From assembly GCA_902798545.1 (NCBI GenBank), contig CADBWQ010000010.1:1-64000 (forward strand): 64,000 nt of DNA, in the 5' to 3' direction. Within the stretch, counting starts at the first letter, position 1. Each line of letters opens with the position of its first letter. Shown piece by piece: positions 41,780 through 49,823 of this stretch. A program made the translations under genes and the position numbers. A model generated the notes under the pieces. The model did not search any database. It saw only the letters and a program-made list of their open reading frames with translations, and was not told the DNA's origin. This DNA is from Oscillospiraceae bacterium (lineage in GTDB: Bacteria > Bacillota > Clostridia > Oscillospirales > Oscillospiraceae).

Positions 41780-42135
41780 GCAGAGATTGGACGAAGGAAG
41801 AGATTCAGGCCGCTTCTGATGCCATGCAGGCAATGGGGCACATGAGCTATGAGACCTTCTGCAAAGAGCTCGATGCAACACGCAAAATCCAGCGGTTTGC
41901 CCCTCTGCAGCGGAAATACCACTGGCCGTGCCCACGCTGCGGACGATGGGTGATGAACAGCGATCCGGCACGGAACGCACTCAGCCGGAGGGCACAGATC
42001 TACATCTGCGACAGTTGCGGGACATCTGAGGCAATTGAGGATTTCACCGGCAAGGTCACACCATTGGCCTCCTGGGACATAGCCAAGAAAGCAGATTGGC
42101 CGTTCGGGAACGATCCGGAGGACGCCAATGGATGA
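41776..42135 (+). CDS. Phage zinc-ribbon protein, 119 residues
   Basis: CPRCGRW (about 52-58) and CDSCGTSEA (about 78-86) form one zinc ribbon. The rest is basic and helical. It is coupled by ATGA overlap to the acidic gene before it. Function unknown; a DNA- or RNA-binding role is plausible. Confidence 0.65.
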   Translation: MSRDWTKEEIQAASDAMQAMGHMSYETFCKELDATRKIQRFAPLQRKYHWPCPRCGRWVMNSDPARNALSRRAQIYICDSCGTSEAIEDFTGKVTPLASWDIAKKADWPFGNDPEDANG

Positions 42136-42370
42136 CAGCCTTCGGGAGCAGCATCCTCTCGGCAGGTTCGAGATCATTTGCGAAACGTATCTCTCTGGCA
42201 CAGAGAAAACGAGAGATATCATCATGGAGAACATTCCCACAGAAGACAGAGATGCGTTTCTGGCTGGTGTCGGTCTGTATCACTTGTTAACAGATGAAGC
42301 CTTCTTCAGATCGGTCTGTGAAGCTTTGGCAGAACAGTTCTGGAATGATGCGCACAGTTCATCTCCGTAA
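42128..42370 (+). CDS. Phage protein of unknown function, 80 residues
   Basis: Overlaps the previous gene by eight bases. It is a helical acidic product (FLAGVGLYHLLTDEAFFRSV...). It is the last gene before the 224-base leader of the PAPS-reductase/ParB cassette. Confidence 0.6.
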   Translation: MDDSLREQHPLGRFEIICETYLSGTEKTRDIIMENIPTEDRDAFLAGVGLYHLLTDEAFFRSVCEALAEQFWNDAHSSSP

Positions 42371-42472
42371 TAACAGGTCCTCCAGCGTTGCGCAAAGTGT
42401 TACAACGTGTTGAAACGTTCGCTTGAATTAGAAGACTCTGTGTGATAGAACTACAATCGGAATTCGTATCAA

Positions 42473-42507
42473 GGCACTGCAGCTCACCACTGCGGTGCCA
42501 TTTTCAT
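42473..42507 (+). terminator. Terminator-like hairpin in the cassette leader
   Basis: GGCACTGCAG (42473-42482) pairs with CTGCGGTGCC (42490-42499, one G-U pair) and is followed by ATTTTCAT. It may end the early transcript or be part of a conditional attenuator. Confidence 0.6.
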
Positions 42508-42511
42508 TTCC

Positions 42512-42594
42512 GGAAGGAGGGACAGACCAGAACACACGGCAGCTCCTTTGAGTATCGCCGCCACCTGGCGGACACATCAAAGGAGGGTGTCACG
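42512..42594 (+). promoter_or_regulatory. Shine-Dalgarno-sequestering leader RNA with a competing pairing
   Basis: CTCCTTTGA (42543-42551) pairs perfectly with TCAAAGGAG (42577-42585), which contains the ribosome-binding site of the next gene. Inside lies a second stem, CCGCC/GGCGG (42558-42562 with 42567-42571). The same CTCCTT can instead pair with AAGGAG at 42514-42519, freeing the site. Two exclusive folds around a start codon are the layout of a translational riboswitch or other switch. No known riboswitch class is recognised. Confidence 0.55.
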
Positions 42595-43590
42595 ATGACA
42601 CTGAAAGAAAAGTTCAAGAGCAATCCCCAGCTGTACTATGCACTGAGTATCGCCGCCACCTGGGCGGGGATCGGCTCCCTGATGAATGGCGTGACCATGA
42701 CGCAGACCTACGGCGTGATCCCGTCTCTGATCTGGGTGCTTGGAAACACGGTCGCATGCATTCTATTCGGCGCTGTGGCTCTCAAAATTCCAAAGGTCAG
42801 AGAGGTATTCGGATCCAGAATCATGAAATGGATCTGTGGCGTCATGTGCGTCTTCCAGGCATGGCTTTCCATGAACGGCATGCAGACCGTATTCACGGAC
42901 ACATCCCTCGGCGCGGATTTCGGCATGTATGTGGCCTATGCTCTGGCCGTGATCTTCCTGCTGATCCTTCTGAAGTTCGGCATGATCCGGAACGTCCTGA
43001 CAGACGGCTTCGGCTGGATCATCGTCTACCTGATGGCAGTCGGCGTCACAATCGCCGCGGCTATCCACTCGGCCGGGCATTTCAACAACATTCCTCTGGT
43101 CCAGGACGCCGAAAGTATGAAAATCGGCCTCTGGAAAGCCTTCCTTTTGCTTCCAGGGCCTTTCACCTATCCCTACTTCTTTGAGATCCTGAATTACAAC
43201 GAGAAGAACGAGGACGGGACACAGCGGGTCAATGTGAGACGTGCCTTCACGATGGGCGGCGTCTTTTTCGGCATTTACATGGCCATCGTCTTCCCGCTGG
43301 CCTGGACGCAGTTCTCTCCGGCACTGAATATCGTCAAGGCGATCCTGATCACGATCATCGGGACGTCAACTCTGTCTTCCTCCATGTACAGCATCTACAT
43401 TGCCTTCGGGAAGAAGGTCGGCCTTGTGATCAATGCCGCTCTGATCGCCGGATGGAGCATCCTGATACCGCTTGGCGTCATGGGCATGTGGACGCTGATG
43501 GCATCGGTCAGAATCTACTTCGTCGGTGCCGGGATCCTGTTTGCGCTCTGCTGGAACGCTTATGAAAAGCGGAAGGCGGTGGCAGCATGA
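42595..43590 (+). CDS. Phage-encoded ten-helix membrane protein, transporter-like
   Basis: The 331-residue product has about ten hydrophobic helices. TM1 has a glycine-broken stretch TWAGIGSLMNG (about 21-31), and a later helix carries GPFTYPYFFEILN (about 185-197); such breaks in helices 1 and 6 are typical of LeuT-fold transporters. That is inference, as no family is certain. AAAGGAGGG is nine bases before the ATG and is held in a hairpin. Its stop overlaps the first PAPS-reductase-like gene (ATGA). A transporter in an early phage operon is unusual. Confidence 0.7.
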   Translation: MTLKEKFKSNPQLYYALSIAATWAGIGSLMNGVTMTQTYGVIPSLIWVLGNTVACILFGAVALKIPKVREVFGSRIMKWICGVMCVFQAWLSMNGMQTVFTDTSLGADFGMYVAYALAVIFLLILLKFGMIRNVLTDGFGWIIVYLMAVGVTIAAAIHSAGHFNNIPLVQDAESMKIGLWKAFLLLPGPFTYPYFFEILNYNEKNEDGTQRVNVRRAFTMGGVFFGIYMAIVFPLAWTQFSPALNIVKAILITIIGTSTLSSSMYSIYIAFGKKVGLVINAALIAGWSILIPLGVMGMWTLMASVRIYFVGAGILFALCWNAYEKRKAVAA

Positions 43591-44372
43591 AACAGGTTCT
43601 CGGAAGAAAACAGACCAGTAAAAATGAGGACTGGATTTATGCATGGGAGCATATCGAGGAGCTGATCTCGTTGGCAGAGGTCAAATCCTACGCAGATGCA
43701 TCCTTGAAAGAGATTTGGCGCACCGTGGCCGGAAAGAACGCCGCCTATGCCTACAGCGGAGGGAAAGACAGTATCGTTCTTGCCGATCTATGTGAAAAGG
43801 CCGGGATAAGCACCGGTTATTTTGCCTACTGTGATTTGGATTATCCGGCATTCGTTGCCTGGGTACAGGAGCACAAGCCATCAGGTGTCCAGATGATGCA
43901 TACCGGATATGGTCTGGACTGGCTGTATCATCATCAGCGACTGATCTTCGCCGAGGGACAACTCGGACAGCGCTGGCATCAGATCAGCCAGCGAGGCCCG
44001 TTCACGAAGATGTTCTTCGACAACCATCTCGATATGCTGATTGTCGGGCACAGGACTATAGATGGCAATTTCTGTGGGCCAGACGGTTTTATCCGGAAGC
44101 AGACCGGAGAAGTCAGGTACTCTCCCCTCAGGAACTGGCCGCACGAGGCACTGCTTGGCTATATTCATTACAACAGTCTCTCGCTACCACCGATCTATCA
44201 GTGGAAAGACGGATTTGTCCAGGGAACACATGCATGGCCAGAACGTGAATTCTGCAGTGACGATATCATGAAGGGATATCGCGAGGTCTATGAGATCGAT
44301 CCTTCTATTGTCCTGAAGGCAGCGGAAAAGTTGCCGAGCGCCAGACACTTCCTTGAGGAGGTGGGCGTATGA
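43587..44372 (+). CDS. PAPS-reductase-family ATP pyrophosphatase, first copy
   Basis: The 261-residue protein has the P-loop-like motif SGGKDS at 57-62, marking the N-type ATP pyrophosphatase family that includes PAPS reductase and DndC. A later RYSPLRNWPHEALLGYI (about 173-189) is the usual C-terminal lid. These enzymes adenylate a substrate, often for sulfur transfer. It is coupled to the ParB-like gene by ATGA. It lacks a clear redox cysteine motif of true PAPS reductases. Confidence 0.85.
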   Translation: MKQVLGRKQTSKNEDWIYAWEHIEELISLAEVKSYADASLKEIWRTVAGKNAAYAYSGGKDSIVLADLCEKAGISTGYFAYCDLDYPAFVAWVQEHKPSGVQMMHTGYGLDWLYHHQRLIFAEGQLGQRWHQISQRGPFTKMFFDNHLDMLIVGHRTIDGNFCGPDGFIRKQTGEVRYSPLRNWPHEALLGYIHYNSLSLPPIYQWKDGFVQGTHAWPEREFCSDDIMKGYREVYEIDPSIVLKAAEKLPSARHFLEEVGV

Positions 44373-45055
44373 ATATCACGATGGTTCCCATTGTCGACCT
44401 GAAGCCCAATCCAAAGAATGTCAGGCTACACTCGGCCAAGCAGTTAGAGGAATACCAGAGATCCGTTCAAAAGTTCGGACAGACCAAGGCAATCGTGATC
44501 GATGAGACGAACACAATCCTGATCGGCAACGGGCTGTATGAGGCCATGAAGGCACTGGGCTATACCGAAGCGGCCTGCTTCATCAAGTCCGGCATGTCGG
44601 AGCACGACAAGCTGAAGATGATGATGGCCGATAACAAGATCTATTCCCTGGGCGTGGACAATTTGGAGGCCATCGAGGATATCATATCCGAGCTCGGCAC
44701 CATGAAGGACTTCGACATTCCCGGCTATGACGCTGATCTGCTGGAAACGCTCACCTTTGAGCCGATAGAGGCGGATGACTTCATGACAGGATATGGGATT
44801 CTCGATGACGACCAGAAGGCTGGAATGGAGCGCGCAGCGGACCGATATCAGCAGGAAGAAGCGGATTTTGTAGCTTCTGCTGAAAATTTGTCCCCAATTA
44901 GCCCAACTGGGACGCTGGAAACGCCGGGAAGCGGTTTTCCAGGTCAGGGCAATATTGGAGCAGGTTTTCCAGAAAATGCTCAGGAAACGGCTGGAAATGC
45001 GTTGCAACGGCGACTGATCGTCTGCCCAAAGTGTGGTGAAAAGATATGGCTGTAA
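44369..45055 (+). CDS. ParB/Srx-like domain protein with C-terminal zinc ribbon, first copy
   Basis: The 228-residue protein has an N-terminal ParB-like fold (VPIVDLKPNPKNVRLHS at 6-22; IGNGLYEAMKALG near 52-64, where typical ParB has GxRR) and a C-terminal CPKCGEKIW zinc-binding end, with only one CxxC visible. A low-complexity linker lies between. ParB-like domains in phages act as CTP- or ATP-using switches or nucleases. It overlaps the next gene by ten bases. Confidence 0.8.
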   Translation: MNITMVPIVDLKPNPKNVRLHSAKQLEEYQRSVQKFGQTKAIVIDETNTILIGNGLYEAMKALGYTEAACFIKSGMSEHDKLKMMMADNKIYSLGVDNLEAIEDIISELGTMKDFDIPGYDADLLETLTFEPIEADDFMTGYGILDDDQKAGMERAADRYQQEEADFVASAENLSPISPTGTLETPGSGFPGQGNIGAGFPENAQETAGNALQRRLIVCPKCGEKIWL

Positions 45056-46209
45056 AGCGAATCGAGGGGACGATCGATGTCGTCACCGCGGCGCAGCAGC
45101 GCATTCTGAACACCTTTTCAAATGGTGTCCCTGTATATCTCTCCTTTTCAGCTGGAAAAGACAGCCTGTGTCTGGCGTATCTGGTCTATTCTCTCATTCA
45201 GGCCGGAAAGATAAGTGCCAAGCAACTGATCGTGCTCTTCATTGACGAAGAGGCCATCTACGACAGTATGTATCAGATGGCAGCACGTTGGAGGAAACGC
45301 TTTCTCTCCATCGGAGCTGAGTTCCGGTGGTACTGCCTTCCGGTACGTCAGTCCAGCATTTTACACTATCTGCAGAGCACGGAGTCATGGATCACCTGGG
45401 AGCCAGGAAAAGAGGACTGCTGGGTCAGGAAACCGCCTCCATTTGCGATTACCAGAAGCCCATATCTCAACTATCCGGGAGAGATGAACTATCAGGAATT
45501 CTGCAAGACGATCACGAAAGACGGTATCCAGATCGTTGGTCTACGCGGCTCTGAATCTCTGCAGCGAGCAAAGCTTCTTGCAAACATCTCGCTCGGGAAA
45601 GGAGCAATAACCGGCACCAACTGCCAGTATCCGATCTATGACTGGCGGGACAGCGATGTGTGGCTCTTCATCAAGGATCACAACCTGGACTTCCCGGACG
45701 CATACATCCATCTTTATGAAGTCGGAGTGTCGAAACGGCAGCTCCGGCTTTGTAATTTCTTCGGATCCGAGGGAATAGCCGGCTTGCGGTACATTGCCGA
45801 AACTGATCCTGCACTCTGGCAGCAGGTTGAGAAGCGAGAGCCGAACGCCTATCTGACACTTCTCTACTGGGATTCGGAGATGTTCAAGCGGAGCACCAGA
45901 AAGCGCAGAGAGCTGGAAGGAGACGAACCGCTCAAGGACTACAAAGCCGAGTGTAAGAAGATGCTCTTCACCGAATCTGACAAGTACTTCGGGATTCAGA
46001 GCATGAAAAAGGTCCACACCGCCTATCGGGCATTCTATATTCGGAACAGCGCAGTTATGACCAACGACAACTTCAGAGCCATGCACGATGCGATCATTGC
46101 CGGAGATCCGAAGCTCCGGTCGCTCAGAGCGCTGTACACGACGGTCTACAAACAGTATGCGGACTTCAGCCGTGAAACCTCGCCACAGAAAGGTGGTGAG
46201 AAAACATGA
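45046..46209 (+). CDS. PAPS-reductase-family protein, IbrA-like, second copy
   Basis: The 387-residue protein has SAGKDS at 35-40 and the longer C-terminal part of IbrA-type sulfurtransferase-like proteins, with GLRGSESLQRAK (about 164-175) and YPIYDWRDSDVWLFI. IbrA/IbrB were named as prophage-borne regulators in E. coli; their chemistry is not settled. The start overlaps the previous gene, and its stop overlaps the second ParB-like gene, keeping the pair in fixed ratio. Confidence 0.85.
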   Translation: MAVKRIEGTIDVVTAAQQRILNTFSNGVPVYLSFSAGKDSLCLAYLVYSLIQAGKISAKQLIVLFIDEEAIYDSMYQMAARWRKRFLSIGAEFRWYCLPVRQSSILHYLQSTESWITWEPGKEDCWVRKPPPFAITRSPYLNYPGEMNYQEFCKTITKDGIQIVGLRGSESLQRAKLLANISLGKGAITGTNCQYPIYDWRDSDVWLFIKDHNLDFPDAYIHLYEVGVSKRQLRLCNFFGSEGIAGLRYIAETDPALWQQVEKREPNAYLTLLYWDSEMFKRSTRKRRELEGDEPLKDYKAECKKMLFTESDKYFGIQSMKKVHTAYRAFYIRNSAVMTNDNFRAMHDAIIAGDPKLRSLRALYTTVYKQYADFSRETSPQKGGEKT

Positions 46210-46730
46210 CTGAGGTAAACGTATTTGGCCCACTCTCTTCCCTTCAGTGGGTGGATCGGGAAAAACTGCATGCCAACGACTACAACCCGAACAAGGTCAG
46301 CGAGGAAAATCTCCAGCTCCTGGTTCAGTCCATCCTCACCAACGGGTGGACGCTGCCGATCGTGGTCCGGCCGGATTACACCATCATCGATGGTTTCCAC
46401 CGCTGGACGGTATCAGGGCGTGAGCCGCTTCTCTCGAAGCTCGGCGGGAAAGTCCCTGTCGTGATCGTGAACCACGACAACGAAGCGGATGACATCTTCG
46501 GCACCATCACACACAACCGTGCTCGTGGCACTCACCTGCTCGAGCCCATGAAGGCGATTGTCAAGCGCCTGATTGATGAAGGCAAGAGTGTTCCGGAGAT
46601 CTCAAAGCAGCTTGGCATGAAGCCGGAGGAGATCTTCCGTCTCTCTGACTTCTCCCGTGATGAGTTTCTGGCCATGATGACCGATGGCGTAAATGGTTAC
46701 TCCAAGGCCGCGATCTATAAAAACGTGTGA
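46206..46730 (+). CDS. ParB-like domain protein, IbrB-like, second copy
   Basis: The 174-residue protein has a complete small ParB-like domain: HANDYNPNKVSEENL (about 22-36), IIDGFHRWTVSG (about 60-71), NRARGTHLLEPM. A short helix-turn-helix-like tail (SVPEISKQLGMKPEEIFRLS) follows. It is translationally coupled to the IbrA-like gene. Its motif retains the HR pair that the first copy lacks. Confidence 0.85.
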   Translation: MTEVNVFGPLSSLQWVDREKLHANDYNPNKVSEENLQLLVQSILTNGWTLPIVVRPDYTIIDGFHRWTVSGREPLLSKLGGKVPVVIVNHDNEADDIFGTITHNRARGTHLLEPMKAIVKRLIDEGKSVPEISKQLGMKPEEIFRLSDFSRDEFLAMMTDGVNGYSKAAIYKNV

Positions 46731-46740
46731 GGTAAGAATC

Positions 46741-46920
46741 ATGACAGGCATAGAAAAGATTCCGGTCTACATTCGCATAGAGAACGGGAAGACAGTCTGT
46801 GTCTGTCATGCTGCTAAAAAGGGATGCCCGAATAAAGACAATTGCGCTCGGAATCTCGTGACTCGTGATCTGTATCGAGGTTGGCAGCAGACGATGAAGC
46901 GGAACCGCTACGGTCAGTGA
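46741..46920 (+). CDS. Small cysteine-rich phage protein, 59 residues
   Basis: GAGGTAAG lies before the ATG at 46741. The product has VCVCHAAKKGCPNKDNCARN (about 19-38), four to five cysteines that could bind zinc or an Fe-S cluster. It directly follows the PAPS-reductase/ParB cassette and may belong to it. Confidence 0.6.
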   Translation: MTGIEKIPVYIRIENGKTVCVCHAAKKGCPNKDNCARNLVTRDLYRGWQQTMKRNRYGQ

Positions 46921-46921
46921 C

Positions 46922-47281
46922 ATGAGGAGCGGTTATCATCCAGCCATCGAAAGAGAAGCTCAGAAAGAGACTCTCAAAAAACAGGGCTTCTACCATAAAA
47001 CAGCATGGCGCAGAATACGGCAGCAGGCGCTCCATCGTGATCACTATCTCTGTCAGGAGTGCCTGCTCCACCAAAAAATAACACCTGCCACAGAAGTACA
47101 CCACATCGTTCCGCTTGAGGATGACCCATCGCTCGGCCTCGAGCTGTCCAACCTCCGGTCGCTGTGCTGGTCATGTCACGAAGACACGAAGCATAAGCAA
47201 CAACATAATAAACACATGGTACCCGGCGTGCGAGTCTTGAAAATCGCAGACGGAGCTGAGCTCGATTCGACGGATCAGTGA
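46922..47281 (+). CDS. HNH endonuclease next to terminase
   Basis: The 119-residue protein has the zinc pairs CQEC (44-47) and CWSC (82-85) and the HNH core HHIVPLED (60-67), Asn77 and His86. In HK97-like phages an HNH protein encoded beside the terminase helps it cleave cos ends. The ribosome-binding site is weak, so it may depend on coupling to the gene ending two bases before. Confidence 0.88.
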   Translation: MRSGYHPAIEREAQKETLKKQGFYHKTAWRRIRQQALHRDHYLCQECLLHQKITPATEVHHIVPLEDDPSLGLELSNLRSLCWSCHEDTKHKQQHNKHMVPGVRVLKIADGAELDSTDQ

Positions 47282-47466
47282 CGCTCCCTGCCGGCGTCTC
47301 GATCTCCGCGACCGACCACGCCCCTACCCTCGGAGTTAAACGCGATCCCCATCGTAACCGCGAGGCCTCGCCAGTTCGTACCGCGACCACATTTTCGAAA
47401 CGTTTTTTTCAAGGGCCAAAAAGCCCAGAGTCACAGCAAAAATGCTCACAGAAAGGAGAAAATGCC
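47282..47466 (+). other. Non-coding segment before the small terminase gene, candidate cos site
   Basis: This 185-base gap is GC-rich at first and carries several copies of CGCGA, four in about 85 bases, two of them as CCGCGACC. Such short repeats beside terS are typical terminase-binding (cos) regions. The downstream part holds only a short hairpin and the terS ribosome-binding site. No gene is seen. Confidence 0.4.
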
Positions 47467-48108
47467 GTGGAAATTGAAGAAAATGCCCAAATCGAAGAAA
47501 AGATGCCTACTGTAGAGCAGACTGCCGAAGTGGCAAGTGTCTTGCCTGAGTGGCGAATATTCACGGAAAGACTTCGTTCTGCGAGAGAAAAGGCAGGATT
47601 GACGATTCAGGCTCTCGCAGAAATGCTTTCGGTAGACATGAGCACTGTGTCCCGATGGGAGTCTGGCACACGTGAACCTGGATTGAAAACTGTTGTTGAC
47701 ATAGCGGAAAAGCTTGATGTCCCATCTGACTACCTCCTCGGGCTATCTGACTCAGACGGTTCCTCCCAGAATCTCAGCATAAACGACAGGGCGAAAGCAA
47801 TCCTGGAGCGTGTCCGGGATAAGAGTGACGAACAGGCACTCTTCTTTGAGACAACCTTCACCCGATACATTGAGCAGATTTCCCTCCTGAAAAAGCTGAA
47901 AAAGGCTATTGACGATAACGGAGTGCTCGTGACGAAGGTGAATGTCAAAGGTGACGAGAACAAGGTCTCTAATCCAGCGATTAAGGATTACGTCTCTGTG
48001 AGCGCACAGGCCAATGACACCGGGAAACTGCTGATTCGCTTCGTGCAGGATCCTTTGGAAGGTGATTCCGAAAAGGACGAGCTTGAACTGTTCCTGTCCG
48101 GGAGGTGA
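47467..48108 (+). CDS. Terminase small subunit with N-terminal repressor-type HTH
   Basis: Of 213 residues, about 30-85 are a Cro/C1 helix-turn-helix (TIQALAEMLSVDMSTVSRWE), and the C-terminal 90 are a P27-type small terminase segment (ISLLKKLKKAIDDNG, then VKGDENKVSNPAIKDY). TerS normally has its own winged-helix DNA reader; an XRE unit of cellular repressor type in front is unusual. It recognises viral DNA for packaging. The GTG at 47467 has AAGGAG eight bases upstream. The long upstream reading crosses the non-coding gap. Confidence 0.8.
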   Translation: MEIEENAQIEEKMPTVEQTAEVASVLPEWRIFTERLRSAREKAGLTIQALAEMLSVDMSTVSRWESGTREPGLKTVVDIAEKLDVPSDYLLGLSDSDGSSQNLSINDRAKAILERVRDKSDEQALFFETTFTRYIEQISLLKKLKKAIDDNGVLVTKVNVKGDENKVSNPAIKDYVSVSAQANDTGKLLIRFVQDPLEGDSEKDELELFLSGR

Positions 48109-48116
48109 GTCTCACC

Positions 48117-49820
48117 GTGATACCGAGTACCGTGAGGTCATCGCTGGCGTTCCGGTATGCGGTGGACGTGACATCGGGAAAGATCGTCTCCGGAAAGAAG
48201 CGCATACAGGCCTGCCAGCGGTTCATTGATGAACTGGAACAGTCCTATTCGGATCCAAACTACCCTTGGGCATACGATCTGAGCCGTGCAAATCAGCCGA
48301 TTGAGTTCATAGAGCGGTTCCTGATCCCGACCAAAGGCGCATACTCGAAGACAGAACTCCTCCCATGGCAGCATTTTGTGGAATCGAATATGTACGGATG
48401 GATCTCCCGGAAGACAGGGTATCGCCGTTTCCGTGAATCGCTAATCATCGTAGGTCAGGGCAATGGCAAGTCTACCATGATTGCCGGTAACGCGGCCTAC
48501 GGCCTGATCGCCGACAAGGAGCGCGGTGCTGAAATCTATGCTCTGTCGAACGCCAGGGAGCAGGCAAGAATCGTTTTTGGTGAGTGCGCAGCGCAGATTT
48601 CGGGATCTCCGGCACTCCTAAAGCACGTTCAGGTGACTCAGGGTGGTGTCTACTTCCACAATTCCAAATTTGAGCCGCTCGCATCCGACAGCAGAAACCT
48701 CGACGGCCGTAATGTCCACATGGCTGTCTTCGATGAGATCCACGAATTCCGAGATTACAAACTGATCAACGTCATCAAGGGCAAGACCAAGAAGCGCAAG
48801 CAGCCCATGATCATCTATATCACCACCCTGGGCACCGTCATAGACGGCCCACTGATGGATTTTTACGTCCTCGGCAGTCAGATTTTGGCCGGGGACGCTG
48901 CTATTTCCAAACGTGCGGCAGACCGCATGTTTGTCTACATTGACGAGATCGACGAAGATGACGATCCGGATAATCCGGAATGCTGGATAAAGGCAAACCC
49001 GTCTTTGGGCAAGCTCCTCGATATCGAAGACCTGAAAGATGAATGGGAGCGAGTGAAGACCATTCCGGCAGAGCGGTCGAACTTCATCAATAAGCAGCTG
49101 AACGTGTTTACCGCGGTCGATGAGCTGTCGTTTCTTGATGTGAAGACCATACGGAAAAATAATCGGACGTTCCCGGAGAAAGACCTGATCGGGCGGCTTT
49201 GCTATGGCGGGTTCGACCTTTCATCCACTGAAGACTTTACCGCAGCGTGTCTGGAATTCCCGCTCGGTGATAATGGCTTCTTCCTTCTGGAACACTCGTG
49301 GACCACGGAGAAGAAGAGAAAGGCCGATGCAGAGAAGCTGGACTGGGAATTTCTCATTGAAAATGGCTGGCTGACCGTCTGTAATGGCGAATATGTAGAC
49401 TACAACCTCGTCGTGAAATGGTTTTTGGAGCAGCGCGAGAAGTACCGGATCGAGACAATCGGCTATGACCCAGCAAAGGCATTCATGATGATCCAGACTA
49501 TGCAGCAGATGGGATTCATCCTGAACGATGTTCGGCAAGGCGAGATCACACTCACCGGACCGCTGGACGATTTGAAGGAACGTTTTCTCGACGGGAAGAT
49601 CATTCATAATAACAATCCTATGTTCAATTGGTATTTGGGCAACGTCAAACTCACAAAAAGGTCTGTAAACGGCACATATTTGCCTACGAGACAGTCAATT
49701 TACAGAAAAATAGACGGTTTTGCGGCCTTTTTGGACGCTCATACAGAGTATCTCAGGAAGCATCCGCTTCATATTCCACCGGATAAGAAGCTCACAACCG
49801 TCATCAAATTGGAGAGGTGA
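48117..49820 (+). CDS. terL: Terminase large subunit
   Basis: The 567-residue packaging motor has an ATPase domain with Walker A GQGNGKST (about 113-120) and Walker B MAVFDEIHEF, and a C-terminal RNase-H-like nuclease (FDLSSTEDFTA; YDPAKAFMMI). It pumps DNA into the prohead and cuts it. The GTG at 48117 is seven bases from GGAGGTGAG; a GTG at 48105 overlaps that site. Terminase_1 family. Confidence 0.93.
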   Translation: MIPSTVRSSLAFRYAVDVTSGKIVSGKKRIQACQRFIDELEQSYSDPNYPWAYDLSRANQPIEFIERFLIPTKGAYSKTELLPWQHFVESNMYGWISRKTGYRRFRESLIIVGQGNGKSTMIAGNAAYGLIADKERGAEIYALSNAREQARIVFGECAAQISGSPALLKHVQVTQGGVYFHNSKFEPLASDSRNLDGRNVHMAVFDEIHEFRDYKLINVIKGKTKKRKQPMIIYITTLGTVIDGPLMDFYVLGSQILAGDAAISKRAADRMFVYIDEIDEDDDPDNPECWIKANPSLGKLLDIEDLKDEWERVKTIPAERSNFINKQLNVFTAVDELSFLDVKTIRKNNRTFPEKDLIGRLCYGGFDLSSTEDFTAACLEFPLGDNGFFLLEHSWTTEKKRKADAEKLDWEFLIENGWLTVCNGEYVDYNLVVKWFLEQREKYRIETIGYDPAKAFMMIQTMQQMGFILNDVRQGEITLTGPLDDLKERFLDGKIIHNNNPMFNWYLGNVKLTKRSVNGTYLPTRQSIYRKIDGFAAFLDAHTEYLRKHPLHIPPDKKLTTVIKLER

Positions 49821-49823
49821 AGC

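Noticed and set aside
42442-42594. N-terminal extension of the phage membrane protein from a GTG at 42442
   Set aside because: It would read through hairpins with unnatural composition; the ATG at 42595 has a strong ribosome-binding site.
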